64,000 nt of DNA from JANQPD01 sp963715655. GTDB taxonomy: Bacteria > Bacteroidota > Bacteroidia > Flavobacteriales > Schleiferiaceae. The notes under the pieces were generated by a model that made no database searches, was not told the origin of the DNA, and saw only the letters and a list, made by a program, of their open reading frames with translations. The stretch spans positions 2,604,001 through 2,668,000 of the forward strand of contig OY970262.1 in NCBI GenBank assembly GCA_963715655.1. The letters are read 5' to 3'. This document shows positions 17,975-27,134 of the stretch, one piece after another. Position 1 is the stretch's first letter; every line of letters starts with the position of its first letter. The position numbers were made by a program, and so were the translations under genes.

Positions 17975-18435
17975 AAGCTTCTAATTCTTAGTCGGTTTAA
18001 AAAAGCAACCAAATTATCAAACGCTTCAGGCGTTTCAAATCTTCCAATCACCGTTTTAGATTTTTCTTGATTTTCACCAAGTGTAACGGTTACTTTGGTA
18101 GTGGCTAAATCTGATAAGCCCGGGTTATCATAAATACTATCCAATTCAAAAAAAGCAGTTTTACGCAACATAAATTTTAAGGAATCAATTTCGGCTTGCG
18201 GTAAATCTGCCGGAATCATGCCTTCTTTAGGTAAAAAGCGAATGGCTTCTAGCGTAGCTTTTCCGGTATGGGCAATGTCTAAATTAAAAACAGGACAAGT
18301 ACCAAAACAAGCACCCTGCTCCAATCTTAAACTAAAAACAGCTGCTTCTTTTTTAAGATATTTTTCGGGTTTTAATCCCGCGCAAGCGGAAAGCATTACG
18401 GTAAGCCCAAGCGCTAAAAAAAACTGACTCTTCAT
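17971..18435 (-). CDS. DUF6438-like lipoprotein
   Basis: 154 residues. Lipoprotein signal with lipobox LSAC near residue 18. The core motif is LEQGACFGTCPVFNLDI, followed by ATLEAIRF, matching DUF6438-type Bacteroidota lipoproteins with the CFGxCP signature. Function unknown. It begins 6 bases after the yidC stop on the same strand and is likely the last gene of the guaB-to-yidC group. Confidence 0.75.
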   Translation of the reverse strand: MKSQFFLALGLTVMLSACAGLKPEKYLKKEAAVFSLRLEQGACFGTCPVFNLDIAHTGKATLEAIRFLPKEGMIPADLPQAEIDSLKFMLRKTAFFELDSIYDNPGLSDLATTKVTVTLGENQEKSKTVIGRFETPEAFDNLVAFLNRLRIRSF

Positions 18436-18441
18436 CTTCTA

Positions 18442-20241
18442 CTATTTTCTTTTATTCTTTTCTTGCTGCTCTTGCAACTCACGCATTCTACGCATAAAAC
18501 GATTTTCTTTTGCGGGTGCTGCTTCCTTTTTCTCCTGAATCTTAGCGTGAATCTTATCTTCATTCAAATACGCCTTAATGGCAAATTGTTGACCAAATGT
18601 AATCATGTTCGCCAAGAAATAGTAATAACTAAGACCTGCTGCGTAATTGTTGAAAACACCTAAAAACACTACCGGCATTAAATACACAATATATTTCATT
18701 TGCGGATACTGCTGATTCTGACCTGTTAACTGTTGATTCATATACGTATAAATCAAAGTAGAAACAGTCATCAATAGCGTAAATAAACTTATATGATCTC
18801 CGTAAAACGGTATGTTGAATGGTAAATCATAAATGGAATCGTAGGTGGATAAATCGGTAGCCCAAAGAAAAGACTGTTGCCTTAATTCAATTGAAGATGG
18901 AAAAAAGTTAAACAACGCAATAAGAATTGGCATTTGCAGCAATACCGGAATACAACCACCTAAAGGGTTTACACCTGCCTGTTTATAAAGTGCCATGGTA
19001 GCTTGCTGCTTAGCCATTGCATCTTTACCCTTATGTTTTTCATTTAACGCATCAATTTCTGGTTTTAGCACACGCATTTTTGCCATACTACGATATGAAG
19101 TGTAGGTAAGCGGGAAAATGACAATTTTAATTAAGAGCGCTATAATTAAAATGATAAGTCCGTAGTTTAAACCATAACCTTCTAACCAGTTGAAAATATT
19201 GATAATAACACCACGATTTATCCAACCTAAAATTCCCCAACCCAATGGAATAACCTTTTCAAAACTATAACCGTACGCTTCTAATACTTCATATTTATTA
19301 GGCCCTAAATACAAACCCATTTCTGAATTTATATCTTCACCTAATGCCCCTAAATCTACACGTGCTAAATACTTTTTGGTTAAATCTTCCGCTTCTAACG
19401 CGTTGGAAAACAACCGAACATCTGTAAAATCTTTGTTTTTATTGAGTAGGATGGTGGAGAAAAATTGCTGCTTAAAAGCAATCCATTTAGAAGCAGGCAG
19501 CGTTTCTTCATCCTCACCGGAAGCTGATAAATCATCTAAATCTTCCCCTTCAGAATCATAATATTCAAGATTAGTTTTTTGTCGCTCCGTTTCTATATTT
19601 TTTTCTTGACGTAAGGTTACCATTTCCCAAACCAAATCAGAGTTTTCTACAATTAGATCTCCCAAGCCATTGGAACGTACTTTCCAATTAAGCATGTAAT
19701 TATTTGGCTCTAAGCTAAATGTGTATGTAAGGCTACCTCCATTTTGCGTTGTTACATTAAAGGAAACTTTGCTTTTATTTGAAGCATTAGCTGTAAAAAT
19801 AAGCTCACTGGTATTGTAAGTTTTACCATCTGCCTGTAAGTTTAAATTATGGCCGGCACTTTCCTTTATCAAATAAAGCGGAAGGCTATCCCAAGTTTGG
19901 TAATTTTTTAAACGGGCACCAACAATTTGAGCTCCTTTTCTACTAAATTCTAATTCCAGCACTTCATTCTCAAGCGTAATTGTTTCCTCGCCTTCAATAA
20001 GTTGCTCAGTAAAAGGGCCAAAATTATTGACTACTTTATTAGAGTCAACCGGAATTATGGTGTCGTTTTCTACTAATTTTTTGGTCTCTTCAACTACCTC
20101 CGTGCTGTCGTTTGCCTTTTTATCAACTTCGGCAGCTTCGGCTACAGCATCTGGTGTATTAAAGTAATTGAAAAAAATTAAAATCCCGGCAATCAGTGTT
20201 ATACCGATTATCGTGTTCCAGTTTATCGATTGTTTATCCAT
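18442..20241 (-). CDS. yidC: Membrane protein insertase YidC
   Basis: 599 residues. Inserts and folds inner-membrane proteins, alone or with SecYEG. It has an N-terminal anchor helix (WNTIIGITLIAGILIFFNYF), a large periplasmic beta domain (about 50-350) with an acidic insert (EGEDLDDLSASGEDEE), and the conserved C-terminal five-helix core (IIALLIKIVIFPLTYTSYRSMAKMR; GGCIPVLLQMPILIALF). A basic tail (ENRFMRRMRELQEQQEKNKRK) can bind ribosomes. ATG at 20241 is preferred to the adjacent TTG. It lies 7 bases after pyrG. Confidence 0.96.
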   Translation of the reverse strand: MDKQSINWNTIIGITLIAGILIFFNYFNTPDAVAEAAEVDKKANDSTEVVEETKKLVENDTIIPVDSNKVVNNFGPFTEQLIEGEETITLENEVLELEFSRKGAQIVGARLKNYQTWDSLPLYLIKESAGHNLNLQADGKTYNTSELIFTANASNKSKVSFNVTTQNGGSLTYTFSLEPNNYMLNWKVRSNGLGDLIVENSDLVWEMVTLRQEKNIETERQKTNLEYYDSEGEDLDDLSASGEDEETLPASKWIAFKQQFFSTILLNKNKDFTDVRLFSNALEAEDLTKKYLARVDLGALGEDINSEMGLYLGPNKYEVLEAYGYSFEKVIPLGWGILGWINRGVIINIFNWLEGYGLNYGLIILIIALLIKIVIFPLTYTSYRSMAKMRVLKPEIDALNEKHKGKDAMAKQQATMALYKQAGVNPLGGCIPVLLQMPILIALFNFFPSSIELRQQSFLWATDLSTYDSIYDLPFNIPFYGDHISLFTLLMTVSTLIYTYMNQQLTGQNQQYPQMKYIVYLMPVVFLGVFNNYAAGLSYYYFLANMITFGQQFAIKAYLNEDKIHAKIQEKKEAAPAKENRFMRRMRELQEQQEKNKRK

Positions 20242-20248
20242 CAATAGT

Positions 20249-21856
20249 TTATTTTGAAGTCTTAATTACGGCTTCAACAAATTTTACAAATAGTGGGTGT
20301 GGGTTTGCCACGGTGCTTTTATACTCGGGGTGAAATTGTACGCCCATAAACCACGGGTGATTATCTAATTCTACAATTTCTATAAGACCTAAATCAGGAT
20401 TTTTACCGGTGGCTTTTAATCCTGCTTCTTCAAATTGCTTTAAATATTTATTGTTAAACTCATAGCGGTGACGGTGGCGCTCGCTAATCATTTTTCTTCT
20501 ATACACCTCTAATGCTTTGCTACCTTCTTTCAATTCACAATCACACGCGCCCAAACGCATGGTACCGCCCATCTCTTCTACATTTTTCTGCTCGGCCATT
20601 AAGGCAATTACAGGATGTTTCGTTTCCGGATTCATCTCCGTAGAATTAGCATCGGGCCAACCTAAAACGTTGCGTGCAAATTCAATTACTGCCGCTTGCA
20701 TGCCTAAGCAAATACCTAAAAAGGGAACATTATTTTCTCTGGCAAAACGAATGGATTCCAGCTTCCCATCAAATCCACGTTCTCCAAATCCGGGTGCCAC
20801 CAAAAGACCATCTAAATGCTCAAAGTTTTTTGCTGCGTTCTCGGTAGTTAATGTTTCTGAATGAATCCACTCAATATTTACCTTACATTCATTTGCAGCT
20901 CCAGCATGTATAAACGCCTCTACAATAGATTTGTAGGAATCTTGTAACTCTACATATTTACCTACTAAACCAATCCTAACTTCACTTTTCGGATATTTTA
21001 ACTTGTATAAAAAATCTTTCCAATTTACAAGGTCAAGATTATCTTCAATGGGTAAATCCAAACGTTTTAATACCACTTCATCTAAGCGCTGATTACGCAT
21101 TAAAATGGGCACTGCGTAAATTGTTTCAGCGTCAAGCGATTCTATTACCGCGTCTTTTTTTACGTTACAAAAAAGGGCTAGTTTTTTCTTAATATCATCA
21201 CCAATATGATGCTCACAACGGCAAACCAAAACATCTGGCTGCACACCACTTTCTTGCAGAGCTTTTACACTATGTTGAGTAGGTTTGGTTTTAAGCTCAC
21301 CCGTGGCGGCTAAATATGGAACGAGGGTTAAATGAATAACCATGCAATCATCACCCAAATCCCACTTTAACTGACGTACAGATTCTATATATGGTAAGGC
21401 CTCAATATCGCCAACGGTGCCTCCTATTTCCGTTATTATTATTTCAAATTCACCGGTATTGCCTAAAATTTGAATACGTCTTTTAATTTCATCAGTAATG
21501 TGCGGAATTACTTGCACCGTTTTACCTAAAAAATCACCGCGTCTTTCCTTGTCAATTACTGATTGGTAAATTCTTCCGGTAGTAACGTTATTAGCCTGAG
21601 AAGTAGGTCGGTTTAAAAAACGCTCATAATGTCCTAAGTCTAAATCCGTTTCTGCACCATCATCTGTTACGTAACATTCGCCATGCTCGTATGGATTAAG
21701 TGTACCCGGATCAATATTTAGATAAGGATCTAATTTTTGAATGGTAACGCTATAACCCCTTGATTGCAAAAGCGTTGCTAATGAAGCAGAGATGATACCT
21801 TTTCCTAAAGAAGAAGTAACACCACCTGTAACAAATATGTACTTGGTTGACGGCAT
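20249..21856 (-). CDS. pyrG: CTP synthase
   Basis: 535 residues. Makes CTP from UTP, ATP and glutamine. The N-terminal synthase domain starts KYIFVTGGVTSSLGKGI with its P-loop; YEHGECYVTDDGAETDLDLGHYERF is the UTP/Mg region. The C-terminal class I glutamine amidotransferase has GICLGMQAA with the catalytic Cys and ends with GVQFHPE. Full length. Upstream of yidC, a neighbour seen in many Bacteroidota. Confidence 0.97.
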   Translation of the reverse strand: MPSTKYIFVTGGVTSSLGKGIISASLATLLQSRGYSVTIQKLDPYLNIDPGTLNPYEHGECYVTDDGAETDLDLGHYERFLNRPTSQANNVTTGRIYQSVIDKERRGDFLGKTVQVIPHITDEIKRRIQILGNTGEFEIIITEIGGTVGDIEALPYIESVRQLKWDLGDDCMVIHLTLVPYLAATGELKTKPTQHSVKALQESGVQPDVLVCRCEHHIGDDIKKKLALFCNVKKDAVIESLDAETIYAVPILMRNQRLDEVVLKRLDLPIEDNLDLVNWKDFLYKLKYPKSEVRIGLVGKYVELQDSYKSIVEAFIHAGAANECKVNIEWIHSETLTTENAAKNFEHLDGLLVAPGFGERGFDGKLESIRFARENNVPFLGICLGMQAAVIEFARNVLGWPDANSTEMNPETKHPVIALMAEQKNVEEMGGTMRLGACDCELKEGSKALEVYRRKMISERHRHRYEFNNKYLKQFEEAGLKATGKNPDLGLIEIVELDNHPWFMGVQFHPEYKSTVANPHPLFVKFVEAVIKTSK

Positions 21857-21945
21857 AGAAATTTATTCCCTGTTGTGAAAAACGGGGCAAAGCTAACCAA
21901 AAAAGGCAGATTTAAAGGGCTAGTTTGGCTTTACTATTGCGCCAA

Positions 21946-22908
21946 TTAAAGTAGTTGCTTAATAATATCCTCAATCTTAATTCCTTCGGCTTCGGCTTTG
22001 TAGTTACGCACTACTCTGTGCCTTAATATTGGCTCAGCTACGGCAAGCACATCTTCCTTATCGGGAGAAAATTTTCCGCGCAAAGCGGCATGGGCTTTAG
22101 CACCTAAAATAAGGTATTGAGAGGCACGTGGGCCTGCACCCCAAGCAATATATTTATTGGTAATATCTTTAGCTCTTGCACCATTTGGCCGTGTAGCAGT
22201 AACTAAACCTACCGCAAATTCATAAACAGAATCAGTTACCGGTAGCTTCCTAATTAAATTTTGGAAATCAATAATTTCCTGACTCGTAAGCACTTCGTTT
22301 ACCGTTTCCACAGTTTTGCCCGTGGTACTTTTTACGATGTTTAATTCTTCTTCAAACGTTGGGTAGCCTACTTCTATGTGAAACATAAAACGGTCTAACT
22401 GTGCTTCCGGCAAGGGATACGTTCCTTCCTGCTCAATGGGATTTTGCGTGGCCAACACAAAGAAAGGCTCAGCCATTTTATAGGTATTGCCTGCTGCGGT
22501 AACCGAACGCTCTTGCATCGCTTCAAGCAAAGCACTTTGCGTTTTTGGTGGCGTACGGTTAATTTCATCTGCCAAAATGATATTGGCAAATAAAGGGCCC
22601 TTTATAAACTTAAACTTGCGCGCGTCATCTAAAATTTCTGCCCCTATAATATCAGAAGGCATTAAATCTGGCGTAAACTGTATTCTGTTAAAATCTAAAC
22701 CTAAAGCTTGCGCTGTGGTGTTTACCAAAAGTGTTTTTGCTAAACCAGGCACACCCACCAATAAAGAATGTCCGCGTGAAAAAATTGAAAGAATGAGTAA
22801 ATCAACCACTTTTTCTTGACCAACTATTACTTTACCTATTTCCGCTTTTAAGGCTTCGTACTTTTTACCAAGCTGCTGTACTGCAGCTACATCCGTGTTA
22901 TTCGACAT
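21946..22908 (-). CDS. MoxR-family AAA+ ATPase
   Basis: 320 residues. Walker A is GVPGLAKTLL near residue 48 and Walker B is ILADEINRTPPKTQSALLEAMQE near 110, followed by the sensor motif FVLATQNPIEQEGTYPLPEAQLDRF. MoxR ATPases act as chaperones that insert cofactors or activate partner proteins, usually with DUF58 and von Willebrand A proteins. No such partner is visible here: the gene is translationally coupled to a SurA-like chaperone upstream (11-base overlap) and pyrG follows after 89 bases. Confidence 0.93.
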   Translation of the reverse strand: MSNNTDVAAVQQLGKKYEALKAEIGKVIVGQEKVVDLLILSIFSRGHSLLVGVPGLAKTLLVNTTAQALGLDFNRIQFTPDLMPSDIIGAEILDDARKFKFIKGPLFANIILADEINRTPPKTQSALLEAMQERSVTAAGNTYKMAEPFFVLATQNPIEQEGTYPLPEAQLDRFMFHIEVGYPTFEEELNIVKSTTGKTVETVNEVLTSQEIIDFQNLIRKLPVTDSVYEFAVGLVTATRPNGARAKDITNKYIAWGAGPRASQYLILGAKAHAALRGKFSPDKEDVLAVAEPILRHRVVRNYKAEAEGIKIEDIIKQLL

Positions 22909-24271
22909 ATTGTGAAGACCTTTTTATCCAGCCACTTCTAAATTCGCAATCTAAATATGAGTTATTTACTCTTATATAGGTTGTGTTTACTTTTTCTTCA
23001 ATCCACTTGCTAAGCAGCTTATTTTTTTTGTCTTCTTTGGCTATATTTTGCAAAAGCTGATAATCGGTTTTCATTTCTGCTCGATGCGCTGATGTTTTAT
23101 CCAACACCTGTATTAACTTAAATACCTCACGACCATCCGGCTCACGATAAAAAGTTGGCTCTGAAATTTCTCCAATTTTTACGCTCTCAATGGTATAAAA
23201 ATCAGCTTTATCCAACTGTCCCGTTTCCCATCTGCTATCACCCGTTTGGGGGTTTATCGCTATGCCACCATTTAACTTAGAATTTTCATCATCTGATATT
23301 TGCTCGGCTGCATCTGCAAAACTTACAACACCCGTAATAATTGCTTTTTGAACGCTATCTAAATACATTTTGGCACCTTCTAAATTTTCTGAAGAAATTT
23401 TCGGCTTAATTAAGATGTGGCGTAAATCTAGCTCCTCTCCTCTTCTACGTTGCAATTGCACTATATGATAACCGTATTCCGTTTTAAATGGGTCAGAAAT
23501 TTCACCCGCTTTTAAATTAAATGCTACCGCTTCAAATTCTTTTACAAATTGCCCTCTTTTAATACCTAAATATTCGCCTCCATTTTTTGCAGAACCAGGA
23601 TCTTCTGAATAAAGTACCGCCAAGGTGGCAAACGAAGAACCGTTGCTAATACGTTCTTTAAATCCTGATAATTTTTCAATAGCTTCTTGCTTTGCATCAG
23701 CACTTACAATAGGATATTTTAAAATTTGAGCATACTCTACCTGTGCATTTACCAAAGGCAAACTATCCTTAGGCACACGTTTAAAAAAAGTACGCACTTC
23801 AGTAGGTGTAATTTCCACATCGCCCGTAATTTTTTGAAGCATCTGTTGTGCTACCATTTGATTTTCTACATAAGGGCGCATCTCTTCCTTAATTTCAATA
23901 ATGCTCTTTTTATAATACTGCTCCAGCTTTTGCTTGCTACCAATCTGTTGTATAAAAACGCCTATTCTACGCTCAATGGTTTGGTCAATTTGATCAGGAG
24001 AAACTTCTACTGAATCAATATCCGCTTGGTGTAAGAGTAGTTTTTCAAGTAGTAAATCTTCAAAAATATCACATTTGTCTGCTTCACCTTGGCGGGATAC
24101 CTGCTGATACTGCTGATCTATATCTGATATAAGTACAATGTTTTTACCCACTACCGAAGCCACGCCATCAATAGCTTTTGGCTGGGCTGCGCAGGTTAAT
24201 GTTAGGAATAAGGCAAAGCCTAAAAATCTATAACTCAAAATGTATGTTTTATCAAAAAGTTTCAAATTCAT
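22898..24271 (-). CDS. SurA-like periplasmic peptidyl-prolyl isomerase
   Basis: 457 residues. Signal peptide (FLGFALFLTLTCAAQ), SurA N-terminal chaperone region (DGVASVVGKNIVLISDIDQQY), then two parvulin domains. The first is around YAQILKYPIVSADAKQEA...GEISDPFKTEYGYHIVQLQ, the second around LRHILIKPKISSENLEGAK. Expected to chaperone outer-membrane proteins through the periplasm. It is the third of three consecutive related genes; it overlaps the second by 20 bases and the MoxR gene by 11, so they are translated as a coupled unit. Confidence 0.9.
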   Translation of the reverse strand: MNLKLFDKTYILSYRFLGFALFLTLTCAAQPKAIDGVASVVGKNIVLISDIDQQYQQVSRQGEADKCDIFEDLLLEKLLLHQADIDSVEVSPDQIDQTIERRIGVFIQQIGSKQKLEQYYKKSIIEIKEEMRPYVENQMVAQQMLQKITGDVEITPTEVRTFFKRVPKDSLPLVNAQVEYAQILKYPIVSADAKQEAIEKLSGFKERISNGSSFATLAVLYSEDPGSAKNGGEYLGIKRGQFVKEFEAVAFNLKAGEISDPFKTEYGYHIVQLQRRRGEELDLRHILIKPKISSENLEGAKMYLDSVQKAIITGVVSFADAAEQISDDENSKLNGGIAINPQTGDSRWETGQLDKADFYTIESVKIGEISEPTFYREPDGREVFKLIQVLDKTSAHRAEMKTDYQLLQNIAKEDKKNKLLSKWIEEKVNTTYIRVNNSYLDCEFRSGWIKRSSQYVE

Positions 24272-25130
24272 TGTTGCTTAACGCATCTTCCAGCAATTTC
24301 TTTTCTAAATCATCCAGCAATGCTGATTTTCTTTGATTTAAAATAATGTTACGAATAATATTGCGCACAAATGGGAGGGGTGAATTACTATCTGCAATTT
24401 TAAACGCCTTAATACGAAGCAAATAGACTAAACCATTTTGCTTTAATTCTACAATTCTATTTCTATTTAAAAACTCTACTTGGTTGTAAGTTTCAATGGG
24501 AATTTTAGAGGTTAGCACATCAAAACTAATCCAAGAAGTATCACTCAAAGAAAACTCGCGCGCGTATTTTTGCGCATAATTTTTTAGCGGTAGTCTATCT
24601 TTTTTATCATCAGACTTAAACCAACTTATAGCTTTAGTTAGTTGAGGCGCTTCATTACTGATTATCATATACTCTACACGCACAATATTTTGCTTTAATA
24701 AAAAATTGTCCATGTGTTCCTCATAATACCTTTGAATTTCAGAAGCTTTCACGTTAGTATCCAAACGTTGTGTAACATACTCTTGCTTATAAGTAAAGGT
24801 TAATAAATCGTTTCGATAGGCATCAATCTGTTTTTTGAAATCCTTAGTACTAGCCGTTAAATTATACTCTGCTTTAGCAATTAATAACTGCTCCTTAGCC
24901 CATACGCTAATAAAATTGCTTATTAAGCTGCTACTATCTTCCGGAGCAGTTCCTTCGGGTACAATGCCTTCAATATCGCGCTGATACAGATAACTTCCGT
25001 ACACTCTGGCTACCACTTCTCCTTCTTTTTCTTCATCAGAAGTAAAGGGCATTTCAAAATTACTGCATCCACAACTTAAATAAGCCACAGAAACCAAAAC
25101 CATTACACTATGTAGTGTATTAATCTTCAA
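24252..25130 (-). CDS. Lipoprotein related to SurA/PpiC chaperones
   Basis: 292 residues. Signal peptide with lipobox LSCGC near residue 20. The segment VARVYGSYLYQRDIEGIVPEGTAPEDS, followed by a helical region (FISVWAKEQLLIAKAEYNL), is the SurA-N-type start of periplasmic chaperones. A recognisable parvulin active-site pattern is missing, so it may be a chaperone without isomerase activity. The start used is TTG at 25130, overlapping the preceding stop; the ATG at 25103 is an alternative but gives a very short signal. It sits between two clear isomerases. Confidence 0.75.
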   Translation of the reverse strand: MKINTLHSVMVLVSVAYLSCGCSNFEMPFTSDEEKEGEVVARVYGSYLYQRDIEGIVPEGTAPEDSSSLISNFISVWAKEQLLIAKAEYNLTASTKDFKKQIDAYRNDLLTFTYKQEYVTQRLDTNVKASEIQRYYEEHMDNFLLKQNIVRVEYMIISNEAPQLTKAISWFKSDDKKDRLPLKNYAQKYAREFSLSDTSWISFDVLTSKIPIETYNQVEFLNRNRIVELKQNGLVYLLRIKAFKIADSNSPLPFVRNIIRNIILNQRKSALLDDLEKKLLEDALSNNEFETF

Positions 25131-27087
25131 GTTCGGCTTCTACTTTATCCATTACTTCATCATTTACGGTAACATTATACTTACCCTTAAGCTCTTTTAA
25201 CCATTCTTTTTCTAAATACGTGGTATAATCACTCAAAACTGCGCCACGTGCTTCGGCCAACGTTTTACCTTGTGCCGGCAATGTACTTTTTACGTAAGCA
25301 AATACATATCTTCCGTCCTTAGAAATAATCTTTGACGCTCCTTGATCTGCAAGATCTAAAAGTGAAAGCATATCATTGTCTTTCATTTCAAAAGTTCCGG
25401 TATCGGTTTTTAAATTTAACAAGGATTCTTTATTTAACTTCTCGTTTAGCTCTGCTATACTTTTTCCTTTTTTCAACATCTTCTGTGCTTTTTTAGCAAT
25501 CTTTTCAGTTGCAGCACTTACCAATACCAGCTCATAACGCTTTGTCCATTGATATTGCGCTTTATTACCGGCATAAAATGCTTCTAAACCTATGGTATCC
25601 GTAACTGATTTGCGCCACACTTTCTTTTCGGTAAGGTCAAACAGTAAAATACCTTCAAAATACTCACGACTAAGCATGGCAAATTCAGGATACTTACTTT
25701 CTAAATTAGCCTTTTCATAGGCCAACACCATACTTTGGCTATAGCTATCATACGCCTTTTCTAATTCTACATTTAGTTTACCTAATTTTTTTCCTCCTTT
25801 AGCCTGATTTAATTCTAGCCAATCTAAAAAGTTAGTAACGGTATATTGCTTGTCCGCAAAACTAAACATGATTTTATCTCCATATTTATGATTTTCAGAA
25901 TCATAATTCATGTTTAAATATCCTTTATCAACTTGAGAAAAAGCTAAATCAATATTCTTTGGAAATTCTTTAAATCCAAAATCTTTTTTCAATTGTTTGA
26001 TAATACTAATTCGTCCTTGTTGAGAGCGACTATCACGGTCAATTTTTGTTTTCAACTCACGCTCTGAATCTGCAAGCGTTTTTACCGTTGGCTTATCTAA
26101 AACCTTTACAATATGCCAACCCACTGGTGTTTTAAAAGGCTTGCTTACATTACCTGTCTCTAAGCTAAAGGCAGCTTCTTCAAATTCTGGAAACATTTTA
26201 TTTATACCAAACTCCGGTATTTCACCTCCGGCAAAGGCAGAGCTTTTATCTTCGCTATACTGCTTAGCCATGGTTGCAAAATCAGCACCTGCTTCTATTT
26301 CTTTATAAATTTCTTGAATTTTTTGTGCAGCGTTTTGTTTTTGAATTTCACCGGTTTGGTCATTTTCTACTAATAAAATATGCGCCACTTTTACCGTGCC
26401 TCTTGCCGGACGTACATCTGTAACTTTTATTAGGTGATAGCCAAATTGAGAGCGTACAATTTTGCTAAGCTGCCCTACCTTGGTATTGTAAGCAGCTGTT
26501 TCAAAGGGATATACCATATTAAATACAGTAAAATATCCTAAGTCTCCATTATTTTTTGCCGAGTAAGTATCTTGAGAATACTCTTGCGCCAATTTTTCAA
26601 AAGACTCTCCACTTTCAATGCGTTCCTTAATTTTTACTAATTTTTTGTAAGACTTAAGCGTGTCTATAGCATCACTTTCAGGCGTTACGGCCATCATAAT
26701 GTGCGAAGCTCTAATGTCATATTTTCCTCTGTCATAAGCTTCGGCCACTAAATCTTTATTCACCGCTTTATCAGAAAGATATGGTTCGGCTAATTGGCTT
26801 CTGTAAGAGTTAAACTCATTTTTAAAACGAGGCATTGTATCCATTCCTAATTCCTTTGCATTCTGCACCTTCAACTTAAAGTTGATGTATAACTCCAAAT
26901 ATTCGCGTGGCGTTTTTGGGTCAATATCCTCACCAATATTGCGATTTTTATTATACACCTGCATAAACTCTCCGGCAGTTACCTTTTCTTTATTTACAGA
27001 AAACAAAGTTTGCTCTTCCAAAGAAACATTTTGGGCGTTACCCACAAAAAAAACCAATGCTAAAAACGCTGTAAACACTCTTTTCAT
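25120..27087 (-). CDS. PpiD/SurA-like peptidyl-prolyl isomerase, two parvulin domains
   Basis: 655 residues. Signal peptide (KRVFTAFLALVFFVGNAQ). SurA-N-like segment (LFSVNKEKVTAGEFMQVYNKN), then two parvulin domains: IRASHIMMAVTPES...GYHLIKVTDVRPA at about 124-228 and VKVAHILLVEN...GWHIVKVLDKP at about 232-334. A long C-terminal region of unknown fold follows. Likely a periplasmic foldase for outer-membrane or T9SS substrates. It is the first of the chaperone trio and lies 47 bases after guaB, probably in the same operon. Confidence 0.9.
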   Translation of the reverse strand: MKRVFTAFLALVFFVGNAQNVSLEEQTLFSVNKEKVTAGEFMQVYNKNRNIGEDIDPKTPREYLELYINFKLKVQNAKELGMDTMPRFKNEFNSYRSQLAEPYLSDKAVNKDLVAEAYDRGKYDIRASHIMMAVTPESDAIDTLKSYKKLVKIKERIESGESFEKLAQEYSQDTYSAKNNGDLGYFTVFNMVYPFETAAYNTKVGQLSKIVRSQFGYHLIKVTDVRPARGTVKVAHILLVENDQTGEIQKQNAAQKIQEIYKEIEAGADFATMAKQYSEDKSSAFAGGEIPEFGINKMFPEFEEAAFSLETGNVSKPFKTPVGWHIVKVLDKPTVKTLADSERELKTKIDRDSRSQQGRISIIKQLKKDFGFKEFPKNIDLAFSQVDKGYLNMNYDSENHKYGDKIMFSFADKQYTVTNFLDWLELNQAKGGKKLGKLNVELEKAYDSYSQSMVLAYEKANLESKYPEFAMLSREYFEGILLFDLTEKKVWRKSVTDTIGLEAFYAGNKAQYQWTKRYELVLVSAATEKIAKKAQKMLKKGKSIAELNEKLNKESLLNLKTDTGTFEMKDNDMLSLLDLADQGASKIISKDGRYVFAYVKSTLPAQGKTLAEARGAVLSDYTTYLEKEWLKELKGKYNVTVNDEVMDKVEAELED

Positions 27088-27134
27088 AAATTTATAAATC
27101 TTAAAAATTTCTAGAATAAATTAAACTTCCTTTT

